Virus record (IMG/VR): IMGVR_UViG_3300034096_000402
Span: 1-29,765 of that record
Reading direction: 5' to 3' (one strand)
DNA length: 29,765 nt
DNA from: a virus
The notes below the pieces were generated by a model that had not been told where the DNA came from, ran no database searches, and saw nothing but the letters and a program-made list of their open reading frames with translations. Numbering within the stretch: position 1 is the stretch's first letter; the number at the start of each line of letters is the position of its first letter. The position numbers and the translations under genes were made by a program. Below are positions 6,854 to 14,333 of the stretch, in pieces.

Positions 6854-7080
6854 TTTCTTTTAAATTCAATGTTAAACAATCCGAAATCAAAACTGCGAGG
6901 CTCTACATAAGCGGGAAAGCGATAGTTGTACATTTCTTTTATTTCAGCAGCTCGTTTCTTAAAACTGCTCTTGTGTTTCTGTGGTTGTGATAAATCCACT
7001 AAATCGTAGTTCACATTTGCCATGTCTATTCCTAAACTTTTGGCCTTGTTATAAAACTTTTGCTTTGCTCTGATACTCAT
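6850..7080 (-). CDS. Small basic unknown protein (76 aa)
   Basis: Starts MSIRAKQKFYNKAKSLGIDM and is rich in lysine and arginine, with KSSFKKRAAEIKEMYNYRF in the middle. No domain recognised. It lies in the early small-gene operon, with an ATGA overlap into the following membrane peptide. Confidence 0.7.
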   Translation of the reverse strand: MSIRAKQKFYNKAKSLGIDMANVNYDLVDLSQPQKHKSSFKKRAAEIKEMYNYRFPAYVEPRSFDFGLFNIEFKRK

Positions 7081-7085
7081 AATTT

Positions 7086-7172
7086 TTAATATAAAAATCG
7101 GGTTAAAAAATATACTGCAATAACTGCTATTGCGTAAACTTGGTACTTTTGTTTTAATAAAAATGTTTTCAT
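7086..7172 (-). CDS. Putative 28-residue membrane peptide
   Basis: The frame MKTFLLKQKYQ followed by a hydrophobic stretch (VYAIAVIAVYFLTRFLY) fills the gap between two small genes. Its start context matches neighbours, which also start MKT after an ATT-rich leader. Very short, so coding is plausible rather than proven. Confidence 0.4.
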   Translation of the reverse strand: MKTFLLKQKYQVYAIAVIAVYFLTRFLY

Positions 7173-7184
7173 AATGATTGTTTT

Positions 7185-7367
7185 TTAGTCAATTAAATAT
7201 GCAATGCATATTGTTTTGTTATTTTTTATAATTCTTAAATAGCAATGTTCAGTTTCACATAAATTACTATAAGTATAATTAGCGTCAGTTTGTACAGTTA
7301 ATCCAAATAATTTGCATAATGAATCAAATCTGTACCAATCTTTTTTTGTTAAATTTAATGTTTTCAT
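7185..7367 (-). CDS. Small unknown protein (60 aa)
   Basis: Starts MKTLNLTKKDWYRFDSLCKLFG and ends ICIAYLID. Three cysteines (CKLFG, NLCETEHC) give it a mildly metal-binding look, but the spacing matches no standard finger. Second gene of the early minus-strand operon. Confidence 0.65.
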   Translation of the reverse strand: MKTLNLTKKDWYRFDSLCKLFGLTVQTDANYTYSNLCETEHCYLRIIKNNKTICIAYLID

Positions 7368-7421
7368 AATGTTTTGGTTTAATTATTAATGCAGTTTATA
7401 GTATGCTGCTCCACTTGGTTA

Positions 7422-7628
7422 TTAATTACATTTACTTAAATTATAAATGCTTGGCATTGATTGTTGGTCATATCGGCCATTATCATCGCATTCTATTCCC
7501 GTAACTTTAGTTTCAGTTCCATCTTTAATTTTAAATTCATTAAATCCAGTAACTTTAAATTTCTCTCCAGTTGGAATCCAAGTTAAAATTGTACCCATTT
7601 TGATTGATTTGATTTGTGTAGTTGTCAT
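7422..7628 (-). CDS. Small unknown beta-rich protein (68 aa), first gene of the early operon
   Basis: Starts MTTTQIKSIKMGTILTWIPTGEKFKVTGF; alternating hydrophobic residues suggest a small SH3-like or OB-like beta barrel. It is the first gene after the strong promoter at 7660, with a plain 32-base AT-rich leader lacking the hairpins found in the other early operons. Function is unknown. Confidence 0.7.
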   Translation of the reverse strand: MTTTQIKSIKMGTILTWIPTGEKFKVTGFNEFKIKDGTETKVTGIECDDNGRYDQQSMPSIYNLSKCN

Positions 7629-7659
7629 AATATTTGATTTTTTAGTTATTAATTATATG

Positions 7660-7690
7660 CAAATATAGTTATTTATAATAAACTACCAAA
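7660..7690 (-). promoter_or_regulatory. Strong early promoter (TTTG-N19-TATATTTG)
   Basis: Minus-strand -7 box TATATTTG (7667-7660) and -33 box TTTG (7690-7687) with a 19-base spacer. This is one of the two best consensus promoters in the window. It drives the tiny-gene operon 7628-6033 and lies back to back with the plus-strand promoter at 7714. Confidence 0.8.
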
Positions 7691-7713
7691 CATTTTAGTA
7701 ATTATTTTTTATA

Positions 7714-7721
7714 TATCTTTG
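7714..7721 (+). promoter_or_regulatory. Plus-strand promoter, first of the late direction
   Basis: TATCTTTG matches TAnnTTTG. It ends only five bases before the ATG at 7726, so the transcript may be leaderless or nearly so. Confidence 0.55.
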
Positions 7722-7725
7722 TTAT

Positions 7726-7941
7726 ATGAAGCAACCAAGAGTTTTAATTGAAACAGAACATAATCAGGAATACCGAAACTTCGATTTTGTTATCTCTGAT
7801 GTGAATGGTTGTTATGTTATTGACAGCGAGACAATGTGTTTAGTTTTAAATGGAACTGATTTCATATTGGAGTTCAATGGTGAACTATACGATGAAATAA
7901 AAAAGAATATAGCTATTAGAAATTTAATAAATAAAAATTAG
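7726..7941 (+). CDS. Small unknown protein (71 aa) at the start of the plus-strand block
   Basis: Starts MKQPRVLIETEHNQEYRNF, with beta-strand-like alternation (FVISDVNGCYVIDSETMCLVLNGTDFILEF) and a helical C-terminus. No family recognised. It is the only gene between the divergent promoters and the terminase, and its start codon almost abuts the promoter. A late regulator or structural accessory role cannot be excluded. Confidence 0.65.
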   Translation: MKQPRVLIETEHNQEYRNFDFVISDVNGCYVIDSETMCLVLNGTDFILEFNGELYDEIKKNIAIRNLINKN

Positions 7942-7944
7942 CGG

Positions 7945-7993
7945 GAGTAGTAAATTAAAGTTACTCTTTACCTACTTTAGTAATAGAGTAGGT
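7945..7993 (+). promoter_or_regulatory. Alternative hairpins upstream of the terminase genes
   Basis: ACCTACT (7970-7976) pairs with AGTAGGT (7987-7993). The CTACT of its left arm can instead pair with AGTAG at 7946-7950, and GAGTA (7945-7949) can pair with TACTC (7962-7966). These mutually exclusive stems lie in the 74-base gap before the terminase small subunit. No U-run follows. TAGGTTTA at 7989-7996 is a one-mismatch -7 box. Confidence 0.3.
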
Positions 7994-8015
7994 TTAACGT
8001 ATTTAAAAAAATGAT

Positions 8016-8426
8016 ATGGCAAGACCAAGCGAATATAACTTTGATTTATGTATTGAGATTTGCGAGTTAGTTGCAAAAGGTGATAATATTATAAAAGTTT
8101 TGGATTCAGACAACTTATATCCAAGTTGGTCAACTTTTAGACGTTGGAAGCGTGAGAACGATGAATTACGAACATTGTACATAAACAGTGTGCAAGACAA
8201 AGCCGAAGCTTTAGAAAATGAAATGGATGATTACCGATCTATGTTATTGGCTAAAGAAATTGATGCTTCAACTTATAATACTTTAGTTCAAACATTAAAA
8301 TGGAAAATGGCTAAATTTTATCCAAAAATGTTTGGCGATAAAGTTCAAACAGAACACTCCGGTGAAATCACTACAAACATTATTAGTTTAGGTAGTGGAA
8401 TAAAACCAAATGAAATTATTAATTAA
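8016..8426 (+). CDS. terS: Terminase small subunit
   Basis: Recognises the phage packaging site and hands DNA to the large subunit. The N-terminus (MARPSEYNFDLCIEICELVAKGDNIIKVLD, then WSTFRRWKREND) is the helix-turn-helix pattern of Sf6/BPP-1-type small terminases. The middle is a charged helical oligomerisation region. The 136-residue length is usual. The gene overlaps the large subunit start by 17 bases, the normal coupled arrangement. Confidence 0.8.
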   Translation: MARPSEYNFDLCIEICELVAKGDNIIKVLDSDNLYPSWSTFRRWKRENDELRTLYINSVQDKAEALENEMDDYRSMLLAKEIDASTYNTLVQTLKWKMAKFYPKMFGDKVQTEHSGEITTNIISLGSGIKPNEIIN

Positions 8427-9708
8427 GCAGGAACACGCTGTTTATTATCTTAAAGATAATATCACAAAGGAAATATTATACGGTGGCGCTGCGGGTGGTG
8501 GCAAATCAGCACTCGGTGTATTATGGCTTATAGAACAATGTCAAGCTTATCCTGGCACCCGTTGGCTAATGGGAAGGTCAAAGCTAAAGACCTTAAAAGA
8601 AACAACTTTAAATACTTTCTTTGAACTTACATCTAATTTAAAACTATCTAATTGTTATAACTATAATAGTCAAACAGGAGTAATCACCTGGACCAATGGA
8701 AGCGAAATACTATTAAAAGATTTATATTCCTATCCCGCTGATCCAAACTTTGATAGTTTAGGTTCGTTAGAGATAACCGGAGCTTTTATAGATGAGTGCA
8801 ATCAAATTTCATTTAAGGCATGGCAAATAGTTACATCCAGGATAAGATATAAACTAAATGAATATAACTTAACTCCAAAGATATTAGGAACGTGTAACCC
8901 GGCAAAGAACTGGACCTATTCAAAGTTTTACATTCCAACTGCTGCCGGAACTATAAATGATACGAGAAAGTTTATACAATCATTACCAACTGACAATCCT
9001 AACTTACCTCCATCCTATTTAGATAGTTTACTCGCTTTAGACGAAAATAGTAAACAAAGGTTGTATTATGGCAATTGGGAGTTTGACAATGATCCGGCAA
9101 GGCTTATCGATTTTGATAAGATTCAGAACATATTTACTAACGACTTTGTTGATGCCGGTGATATGTATATTAGTGCCGATATTGCTCGATATGGTAGCGA
9201 TAAGATGGTTATACTTGTTTGGAGTGGATTCAGGGTTATTGAGATATTTACGCTTGACAAATCAAGTATTACCGAAACTGCCGAAGCAATCAAATCATTA
9301 ATGAATAAACATCGGGTGCCATTGTCTAACGTAATTGCCGATGAGGATGGTGTTGGTGGTGGTGTTGTGGATATTGTACGTTGCAAAGGATTTGTAAATA
9401 ATTCCAAAGCATTAAAAGAAGAAAACAATAATGTCGAGTATCAAAACCTAAAAACACAATGCTATTATAAACTCGCTGAACTAATCCAGGCTAACAAACT
9501 ATTTATCGATTGCAACAATGCCGATATACAAGATACCATTTGCAAAGAACTTGAACAGGTTAAAAGGGATAAGATTGACCAAGATGGTAAGTTGCGAATC
9601 CTTCCAAAAGAGAAAGTTAAGGAGTTAATCGGACATTCGCCTGACTATTCCGATGCGTTGGCCATGCGTTTCTACTTTGACTTAAAACAAACTTTCTTTA
9701 CATTTTAA
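8410..9708 (+). CDS. terL: Terminase large subunit (packaging ATPase and nuclease)
   Basis: The motor that cuts concatemers and pumps DNA into proheads at the portal. Residues 24-33 (YGGAAGGGKS) are Walker A, FIDE at 126-129 is Walker B, and GTCNP at 160-164 is the coupling motif. The C-terminal RNase H-like nuclease shows acidic residues in SADIAR (D257), near D311/D313 before the glycine run, and in PDYSDA (D412, D415). At 432 residues it has the length of the PBSX/Terminase_3-6 type. The start inside terS is supported by the conserved N-terminal adenine-binding segment. Unusually, the portal does not follow; it lies inverted 11 kb away. Confidence 0.93.
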   Translation: MKLLIKQEHAVYYLKDNITKEILYGGAAGGGKSALGVLWLIEQCQAYPGTRWLMGRSKLKTLKETTLNTFFELTSNLKLSNCYNYNSQTGVITWTNGSEILLKDLYSYPADPNFDSLGSLEITGAFIDECNQISFKAWQIVTSRIRYKLNEYNLTPKILGTCNPAKNWTYSKFYIPTAAGTINDTRKFIQSLPTDNPNLPPSYLDSLLALDENSKQRLYYGNWEFDNDPARLIDFDKIQNIFTNDFVDAGDMYISADIARYGSDKMVILVWSGFRVIEIFTLDKSSITETAEAIKSLMNKHRVPLSNVIADEDGVGGGVVDIVRCKGFVNNSKALKEENNNVEYQNLKTQCYYKLAELIQANKLFIDCNNADIQDTICKELEQVKRDKIDQDGKLRILPKEKVKELIGHSPDYSDALAMRFYFDLKQTFFTF

Positions 9709-9750
9709 TAAAAAATATATCTTATTTATATTTAGTCTAAATAAAATTTA

Positions 9751-9758
9751 TATATTTG
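9751..9758 (+). promoter_or_regulatory. Promoter of the prohead protease and capsid genes
   Basis: TATATTTG, an exact -7 consensus, 22 bases before the protease ATG in the gap after terL. Confidence 0.65.
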
Positions 9759-9780
9759 TGGTTAATTAAGATTAATTTAA

Positions 9781-10440
9781 ATGGAATTTAAACAATTAGC
9801 TTACGACTTAAAAGAGTTAGACGAAACAAAAGGCGTTGTTACTGCCTATGCTAACGTTTATAACTTTAAAGATAGCGATGGAGACATTTCGGCTTATGGT
9901 TCATTTGATAAAACTGTAAACGAAAACTTTAAACGCATCCGGGTATTGAAGGATCATAATCCAACAATGATGATAGGTGTTCCTTTGACTATTGATACTA
10001 AAGATAGTTATGGTTTACTTACTACTACTAAATTCAATATGAATAAGCCATTAGGTAAAGATATGTTTACTGATGTTAAACTTATGTTTGAGACTGGTTT
10101 AAATGCAGAGTTAAGCATTGGGTATAGAGTAATGCAAAGGGATCAAAAAGATAAAAGCATCATTAAAGAATATAAGTTAATGGAATATTCTTTTTTATCA
10201 TCCTGGGGAGCGAATCAACTATCAACAGTACAGGATATAAAATCAATCCAAAGTCATTACGGACTTATGGAACTTATTACAAAAGCTTACAATTTGCCTT
10301 ACTCTGACGAGAGATTAAGACAGATTGAAACAATATTAAAATCACTCACAATGGAGCCGTCAGAGACTGACACTTTTGATAATGAGCCGATATTATTAGA
10401 AACGTTAAAATCATTTACAAACTCGTTAAATTTAAAATAA
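9781..10440 (+). CDS. Prohead maturation protease (HK97 family, S78)
   Basis: A serine protease that cleaves the capsid protein delta domain during head maturation. The expected triad is visible: H59 in LKDHNP, S112 in AELSIGY, and E135 in KLMEYSFL as the third member. Spacing and the 219-residue length match HK97 gp4-like proteases. It sits immediately upstream of the capsid gene with a one-base gap and has its own promoter. Confidence 0.9.
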   Translation: MEFKQLAYDLKELDETKGVVTAYANVYNFKDSDGDISAYGSFDKTVNENFKRIRVLKDHNPTMMIGVPLTIDTKDSYGLLTTTKFNMNKPLGKDMFTDVKLMFETGLNAELSIGYRVMQRDQKDKSIIKEYKLMEYSFLSSWGANQLSTVQDIKSIQSHYGLMELITKAYNLPYSDERLRQIETILKSLTMEPSETDTFDNEPILLETLKSFTNSLNLK

Positions 10441-10441
10441 G

Positions 10442-11596
10442 ATGAACGAATTAGAATTAAAAGCGGAATTATCTGCTATCAAAACTGGTCTTGAAACAAA
10501 GACTGCAACCGAAGTAAAAAACGCAATCGATGCGTTAGAGGTTAAAATGACAGAAGCAAACAAAACACAATTTGCTACTGAATTAAAAGCTGCTACTGAA
10601 GCAATGGAAGCTAAATTTACTGCTGACTTGAAAGCTGTACAAGATCACGCTGACAAATTGGATGTTAAATTACAAGAAGGTGCTAAAGCAACTGCTAACA
10701 AAGGAGTTGATGCTATCAAATCTGTAATTAAAGATAACTCTGAAAAAATTGCATCTGTTGGTGAGAACAACAAAGTAAGATTGAAAGCTGTTGGAAATAT
10801 GACAACTGCTAACTTCACAGGAGAAGAGCCAAGAGATTATAACTTTGATATAGTTAAATTCCCTTCACAAATGTTAAACGTTGCTGACTTAACAGGTAAC
10901 ATCAACATTAATGGTGGAACTTATACTTACACAGTAGAAGGTGCAGGAGAAGGATCAATCGGAGCAAATTCAGAAGGAGCTGCTAAAAACCAAAGAGATT
11001 ACGACTTTACTGCTGTTGATGTTTCAACAAACTTCATCGCTGGTTTTGCTCGTTACTCTAAAAAAATGCGTAACAACCTTTCTTATATCACTTCAGCTAT
11101 TCCTGACTTGTTAAGAAGAGATTACTTAAAAGCTGAAAATGCTGCATTCAACACAGTATTAGCTGCTGATGCTACAGCTTCAACTGAAATCATAACAGGA
11201 AGTTCTAAATCTGAAATGCTTATCAATGAGATTGGTAAATTAGAAGATGCAAACTATACTGTAAATGGTATCGTTATCAGACCAACTGATTATTTAGATA
11301 TCTTGAAAACTGCGAAAATGGATTTAGAATCTGCCGTTACTTACGAAGGTGGAGTTTTAAGAGTTGCAGGAGTTCAAGTATTTAAAGCTACTTGGTTAGC
11401 TGCTAACAAATACTATGTTGGTGATTGGACAAGAGTTAACAAAGTAACTACTGAAGGATTGTCTTTAGAGTTTTCTGAAACAGAAGGAACAAACTTTGTG
11501 AACAACAATATCACTGCTCGTATTGAGGCACAAGTTGCTTTGGCTGTTGAGCAACCATTGGCAATTGTTTACGGTGATTTCACTGCTACTACATAA
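10442..11596 (+). CDS. Major capsid protein (HK97 fold)
   Basis: Forms the icosahedral shell. Residues 1 to about 110 are a lysine/alanine/glutamate-rich coiled coil, the scaffolding-like delta domain removed by the protease. The mature part begins around residues 110-125 and ends in the P-domain-like segment IEAQVALAVEQPLAIVYGDF. The 384-residue length is typical. Codon use differs from neighbours: more AAC, TTC and ATC where others use AAT, TTT and ATA, as expected for a very highly expressed gene. A terminator-like hairpin directly follows. Confidence 0.92.
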   Translation: MNELELKAELSAIKTGLETKTATEVKNAIDALEVKMTEANKTQFATELKAATEAMEAKFTADLKAVQDHADKLDVKLQEGAKATANKGVDAIKSVIKDNSEKIASVGENNKVRLKAVGNMTTANFTGEEPRDYNFDIVKFPSQMLNVADLTGNININGGTYTYTVEGAGEGSIGANSEGAAKNQRDYDFTAVDVSTNFIAGFARYSKKMRNNLSYITSAIPDLLRRDYLKAENAAFNTVLAADATASTEIITGSSKSEMLINEIGKLEDANYTVNGIVIRPTDYLDILKTAKMDLESAVTYEGGVLRVAGVQVFKATWLAANKYYVGDWTRVNKVTTEGLSLEFSETEGTNFVNNNITARIEAQVALAVEQPLAIVYGDFTATT

Positions 11597-11616
11597 TCAT
11601 TAAGATTTTTTAAACT

Positions 11617-11648
11617 AAAGCCACTGCTTGATTGTGGTGGCTTTTTTT
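11617..11648 (+). terminator. Terminator or attenuator after the capsid gene
   Basis: AAAGCCAC (11617-11624) pairs with GTGGCTTT (11637-11644) around a 12-base loop, followed by a T-run to 11648. It is a good intrinsic terminator between the abundant capsid protein and the low-copy connector genes, which have no obvious promoter of their own. Partial readthrough is therefore likely. Confidence 0.8.
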
Positions 11649-11678
11649 ATGATAAATAATTATACTAATAAACTCCAC

Positions 11679-11858
11679 ATGATATTTAAAGTATTAAAAC
11701 CATTTTACACTCATTCCAATAAACAAAACTATAAAAAAGGACAAACTATTGAGTTGACTAAAGAACAAGCTTTAGGAATGCTTACTGATGGTTATTTAGA
11801 GGAAGTTAAAGAAGTTAAAGAAGTTAAAGAAGTAAAAGAAACTAAAAGCAAAAAATAA
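11679..11858 (+). CDS. Small protein with a KEV-repeat tail (59 aa)
   Basis: Starts MIFKVLKPFYTHSNKQNYKKGQ and continues TIELTKEQALGMLTDGYLEE, a pattern of short head-region proteins between capsid and connector genes. The C-terminus is a run of EVK repeats encoded by a 9-base tandem repeat. I prefer ATG 11679 because frames starting upstream (TTG 11628, ATG 11649) begin inside or directly after the terminator. It overlaps the next gene by one base. Function is unknown, possibly head accessory. Confidence 0.6.
   Translation: MIFKVLKPFYTHSNKQNYKKGQTIELTKEQALGMLTDGYLEEVKEVKEVKEVKETKSKK
11802..11846 (+). repeat. 9-bp tandem repeat GAAGTTAAA
   Basis: Three perfect copies of GAAGTTAAA (11802-11828) and two degenerate ones (GAAGTAAAA, GAAACTAAA) encode EVK-EVK-EVK-EVK-ETK. 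Such repeats change copy number by slippage in 3-residue steps without frameshift. Confidence 0.85.
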
Positions 11859-12319
11859 TGACTAATTATACCGATGTTATTTCTTTAGAACAAGCGAAGT
11901 TATATCTTAAAATCGATGATGGGCAAACCGTTACCGATGATGAAATAACCGGCATGATAAACTCTGCACTTTCATTTATTGAGAAACGTACAAATCACAT
12001 ATTCAAAACACGTGATAAAGTTTATTTTAAAGATTGCGCTTTAGTGCAACAAGTTAGAGTTTACGATTATCCTATTGACAATACTGAAACCGAATTAGAA
12101 ATAGAATACAGGCCTTTATATGCTATTGTTCCAACGGTTAATAATATGGTTACTTTAACAACTGGATATACTTCTGTTGAGGATATTCCTTCGGAATTAA
12201 TCGATAGTGCTTTACAGCTTATCAACTTTTGGTTTTATAATTCAGAAACTAAAAACGCAATGAATAGCGTTCCTGACTTTGTCTTATCTAATATTGATGT
12301 TAACAGACGATTTTTATAA
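11858..12319 (+). CDS. Head-tail connector (gp6-like adaptor)
   Basis: Builds the ring beneath the portal. The N-terminal ISLEQAKLYLKIDDG, the TDDEITGMINSALSFIEKRT helix and the C-terminal helix around IDSALQLINFWFYN are the hallmark of HK97 gp6/SPP1 gp15-type adaptors. The length (153) fits. It overlaps both neighbours by a single base. Confidence 0.85.
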   Translation: MTNYTDVISLEQAKLYLKIDDGQTVTDDEITGMINSALSFIEKRTNHIFKTRDKVYFKDCALVQQVRVYDYPIDNTETELEIEYRPLYAIVPTVNNMVTLTTGYTSVEDIPSELIDSALQLINFWFYNSETKNAMNSVPDFVLSNIDVNRRFL

Positions 12320-12645
12320 TGATTTCAAGAAAATACGATAGAATTATTGAAATGTGGATCACAACAACTGTTTCCGATGGCTTCGGTGGAAATACCGTAA
12401 CAACTGCTTTAGATTATACTCTTTGGGCAAACGTAACTACAAACAATGCTTCAAGAACAAACGAGAACGGACAGAACGATAATTTTGTTCAGGTAGTTTT
12501 TACCATTCGTAATAATCCAAATTTAAACATTTCTATAAAAGACAATTTTATAAAGTATAATAATGTCATTTATAATATTGATAGCGTTTTAAATATTGAC
12601 TTGGATAATATTGACATTCAAATACAAGCCACTCAAAGAACTTAA
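12319..12645 (+). CDS. Head closure protein (SPP1 gp16-like head-tail joining)
   Basis: Seals the head exit after packaging. This 108-residue all-beta protein shows the family pattern DGFGG near residue 20, YTLWANV, FTIRNNPN, IKYNNVIYNIDSV and a final QIQATQR strand. It lies between adaptor and neck protein, the canonical order. Confidence 0.82.
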   Translation: MISRKYDRIIEMWITTTVSDGFGGNTVTTALDYTLWANVTTNNASRTNENGQNDNFVQVVFTIRNNPNLNISIKDNFIKYNNVIYNIDSVLNIDLDNIDIQIQATQRT

Positions 12646-13073
12646 TGGAAATAAAAGGCTTAAATAGTGTTTTGGCTAATATACGAAAGTACGGAAAAGA
12701 AGCTGAAAAAGATATTGAAGGAGTTACTGAATTAGTTGCTCGTAATATTGAAAAGAATGCTAAAAATTACGCTCCGGCAAACTTTGGTAAATTAGGTCAA
12801 TCCATACAAGCGGTTAAAGATAATCCTTTAAATTGGAAGGTTGAAGCTGGTGGAGTTATTGCTCCTTATGCTCCATTTGTTGAATTTGGAACAGGTGGTT
12901 TAGTGGAAGTTCCTAACGAGTTAAAAGATCAGGCGATTAAGTTTAAAGGTAAAGGAATAAAGCAAGTTAATTTAAGGCCAAGACCTTATTTATATCCGGC
13001 CTTATTGCAAGGTAGAACAGAATATTTAGAGAAGTTAAAAAAAGTATTAGACAAATATGGTAAATCCAAATAA
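12645..13073 (+). CDS. HK97 gp10-like neck/tail completion protein
   Basis: Links head to tail. Seen are ARNIEKNAKNYAPANFGKLGQSI, APYAPFVEFGTGG and the strongly conserved LRPRPYLYPAL near residues 111-121, the signature of the HK97-gp10_like family. Its end overlaps the next gene by 17 bases. Confidence 0.85.
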   Translation: MEIKGLNSVLANIRKYGKEAEKDIEGVTELVARNIEKNAKNYAPANFGKLGQSIQAVKDNPLNWKVEAGGVIAPYAPFVEFGTGGLVEVPNELKDQAIKFKGKGIKQVNLRPRPYLYPALLQGRTEYLEKLKKVLDKYGKSK

Positions 13074-13458
13074 ATACGTTAGGAAAGCTTTATACGATGC
13101 CATAATAGGCGATTATGATTGTTATGATATGCAAGTAACCGGCAATGATAATCAAACTGAATATGTTATTATTTCAACACAAGATAAAGAGATTGACAAA
13201 GCCACTAAATGCAATTATCAATGGGTTTCTTATACTCTTTTGGATATTGTAAAGATTTATAATGGCGCAGGGAATGTAGGTAGTAGATTGGTTAACGATG
13301 ACATGGAAAACAATATATTATCATTAATTGAAAACGTTACTATTGATGGATTTACAGTTGTTAACCGGAGATATGAGTTCCCAAGTAATTTAGACAGTAG
13401 TACAGCAACACAAACAGTTTATCGTAACTTTATCCGAGTTATTTTAACATTAGAATAA
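13057..13458 (+). CDS. Tail terminator/completion protein (gp17-like)
   Basis: Caps the tail tube at the head-proximal end. Position, the 133-residue length and the pattern MVNPNKYVRKALYDAII, EYVIISTQ and a C-terminal IRVILTLE strand fit tail-terminator proteins (DUF3168/gpU-like). Sequence identity to named members cannot be judged by eye, so the name rests largely on gene order. Confidence 0.7.
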   Translation: MVNPNKYVRKALYDAIIGDYDCYDMQVTGNDNQTEYVIISTQDKEIDKATKCNYQWVSYTLLDIVKIYNGAGNVGSRLVNDDMENNILSLIENVTIDGFTVVNRRYEFPSNLDSSTATQTVYRNFIRVILTLE

Positions 13459-13496
13459 ATTTTATAATTATTTAGAATAAATATAAATAAAATTAT

Positions 13497-13504
13497 TATC
13501 TTTG
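13497..13504 (+). promoter_or_regulatory. Promoter of the tail tube gene
   Basis: TATCTTTG matches TAnnTTTG, 35 bases before the ATG at 13540 in an 81-base AT-rich gap. A dedicated promoter fits the high demand for tube protein. Confidence 0.6.
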
Positions 13505-13539
13505 AATTTGAAATCATTAATTTATAAAAAATAGAAAAT

Positions 13540-13983
13540 ATGTCAATAAGAGGCGAAAAAGGAATACTTTACATTTGGGACACAGCAGCCTATAAGCCTG
13601 TTGCTTGTCTTACTTCAAATGGATTAAACACAACATTAGCAATGATTGAAAGCACAACTAAATGCTTTCCAGGTGTAGTTAAAAAAACGCCAGGAACATT
13701 TAGTTATTCAGTAGAAGCAGAGGGCGAATATATCGACACAACTACTGCTGGAGGTGATGATGCAAAAGCTTCACATGATGCTTTGTTTTTATTGCAACAA
13801 GACAAAACGTTAGTAACGTGGAAATTAGATACAAACGTTGATGATGCTACATCTGTTAAATACTATGGTGATGCTTACATTACTGATTTAAGTGCTACTT
13901 TCGGAAGTGGTGACGAGGTTACAACTTTCTCACTAACTTTAGATGGTGATGGTGCGATAGTATTAACAGATCCTAACGCTTAA
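13540..13983 (+). CDS. Major tail tube protein
   Basis: Polymerises into the tail tube. This 147-residue, beta-rich acidic protein contains PVACLTSNGLNTT, ESTTKCFPG, LVTWKLD, YYGDAYITDLSATFG and FSLTLDGDG, the plan of TP901-1-type tail tube proteins. It lies just before the frameshifted chaperones and tape measure and has its own promoter. A diverged paralogue is encoded at 20900-21412. Confidence 0.82.
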   Translation: MSIRGEKGILYIWDTAAYKPVACLTSNGLNTTLAMIESTTKCFPGVVKKTPGTFSYSVEAEGEYIDTTTAGGDDAKASHDALFLLQQDKTLVTWKLDTNVDDATSVKYYGDAYITDLSATFGSGDEVTTFSLTLDGDGAIVLTDPNA

Positions 13984-14333
13984 TGAAACAAATAACCTTA
14001 ACTATTGGAGAAAAAGAGCGTGTATTTCATTTCGGATTAGGTTTTTTAGGAAACTTACTCGAAAGCGAAAACATAGCAATGAATGAGATTGATGCTAAAT
14101 TAGCAGAGAATCCTTTTAAATGGATTCCATTAATTATGTATTATAGTTGTGCTTTTGGATTTAAACGTAGAAATGAATTTCCAGACTTTGATGCTTTTGA
14201 TGTAGCAGAGTGGATTGATGAAGTTGGAATGGATAGCGAAGTAGTTACATCGTTTTTTCAAGCGTTTACTCAATCCTTAACAAAGGATGTTCCGGAAGAT
14301 AAAAGCAAAAAAAAAATAGTAACGAAAAAATAA
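13983..14333 (+). CDS. Tail assembly chaperone, short form (gpG-like)
   Basis: Helps tape measure and tube assemble. The 116-residue helical protein ends in DKSKKKIVTKK across a run of ten A (14307-14316). A -1 slip there joins the frame that is open from 14303 and continues to 14656, giving a G-T type fusion of about 224 residues. Position between tube and tape measure is canonical. It overlaps the tube gene stop by one base. Confidence 0.82.
   Translation: MKQITLTIGEKERVFHFGLGFLGNLLESENIAMNEIDAKLAENPFKWIPLIMYYSCAFGFKRRNEFPDFDAFDVAEWIDEVGMDSEVVTSFFQAFTQSLTKDVPEDKSKKKIVTKK
14307..14316 (+). promoter_or_regulatory. Programmed -1 ribosomal frameshift site (A10 slippery run)
   Basis: Ten consecutive A near the end of the short chaperone frame, read there as AAA AAA AAA. 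The -1 frame is blocked by TAA at 14300-14302 but open from 14303 to 14656, exactly spanning the run. Both partners lie at the tail-chaperone locus, where -1 shifts are known in siphoviruses. Confidence 0.8.

Noticed and set aside
9123-9428. Minus-strand 101-residue frame opposite the terminase large subunit
   Set aside because: Fully contained in terL, where the sense frame carries the conserved nuclease motifs.
11628-11678. Upstream extensions (TTG 11628, ATG 11649) of the KEV-tail protein
   Set aside because: TTG 11628 lies in the loop of the post-capsid terminator and ATG 11649 abuts its U-run; the conserved-looking N-terminus begins at 11679.
11802-11846. CRISPR-like or iteron array
   Set aside because: The 9-bp repeats are in frame, without spacers, and encode a simple EVK tail.
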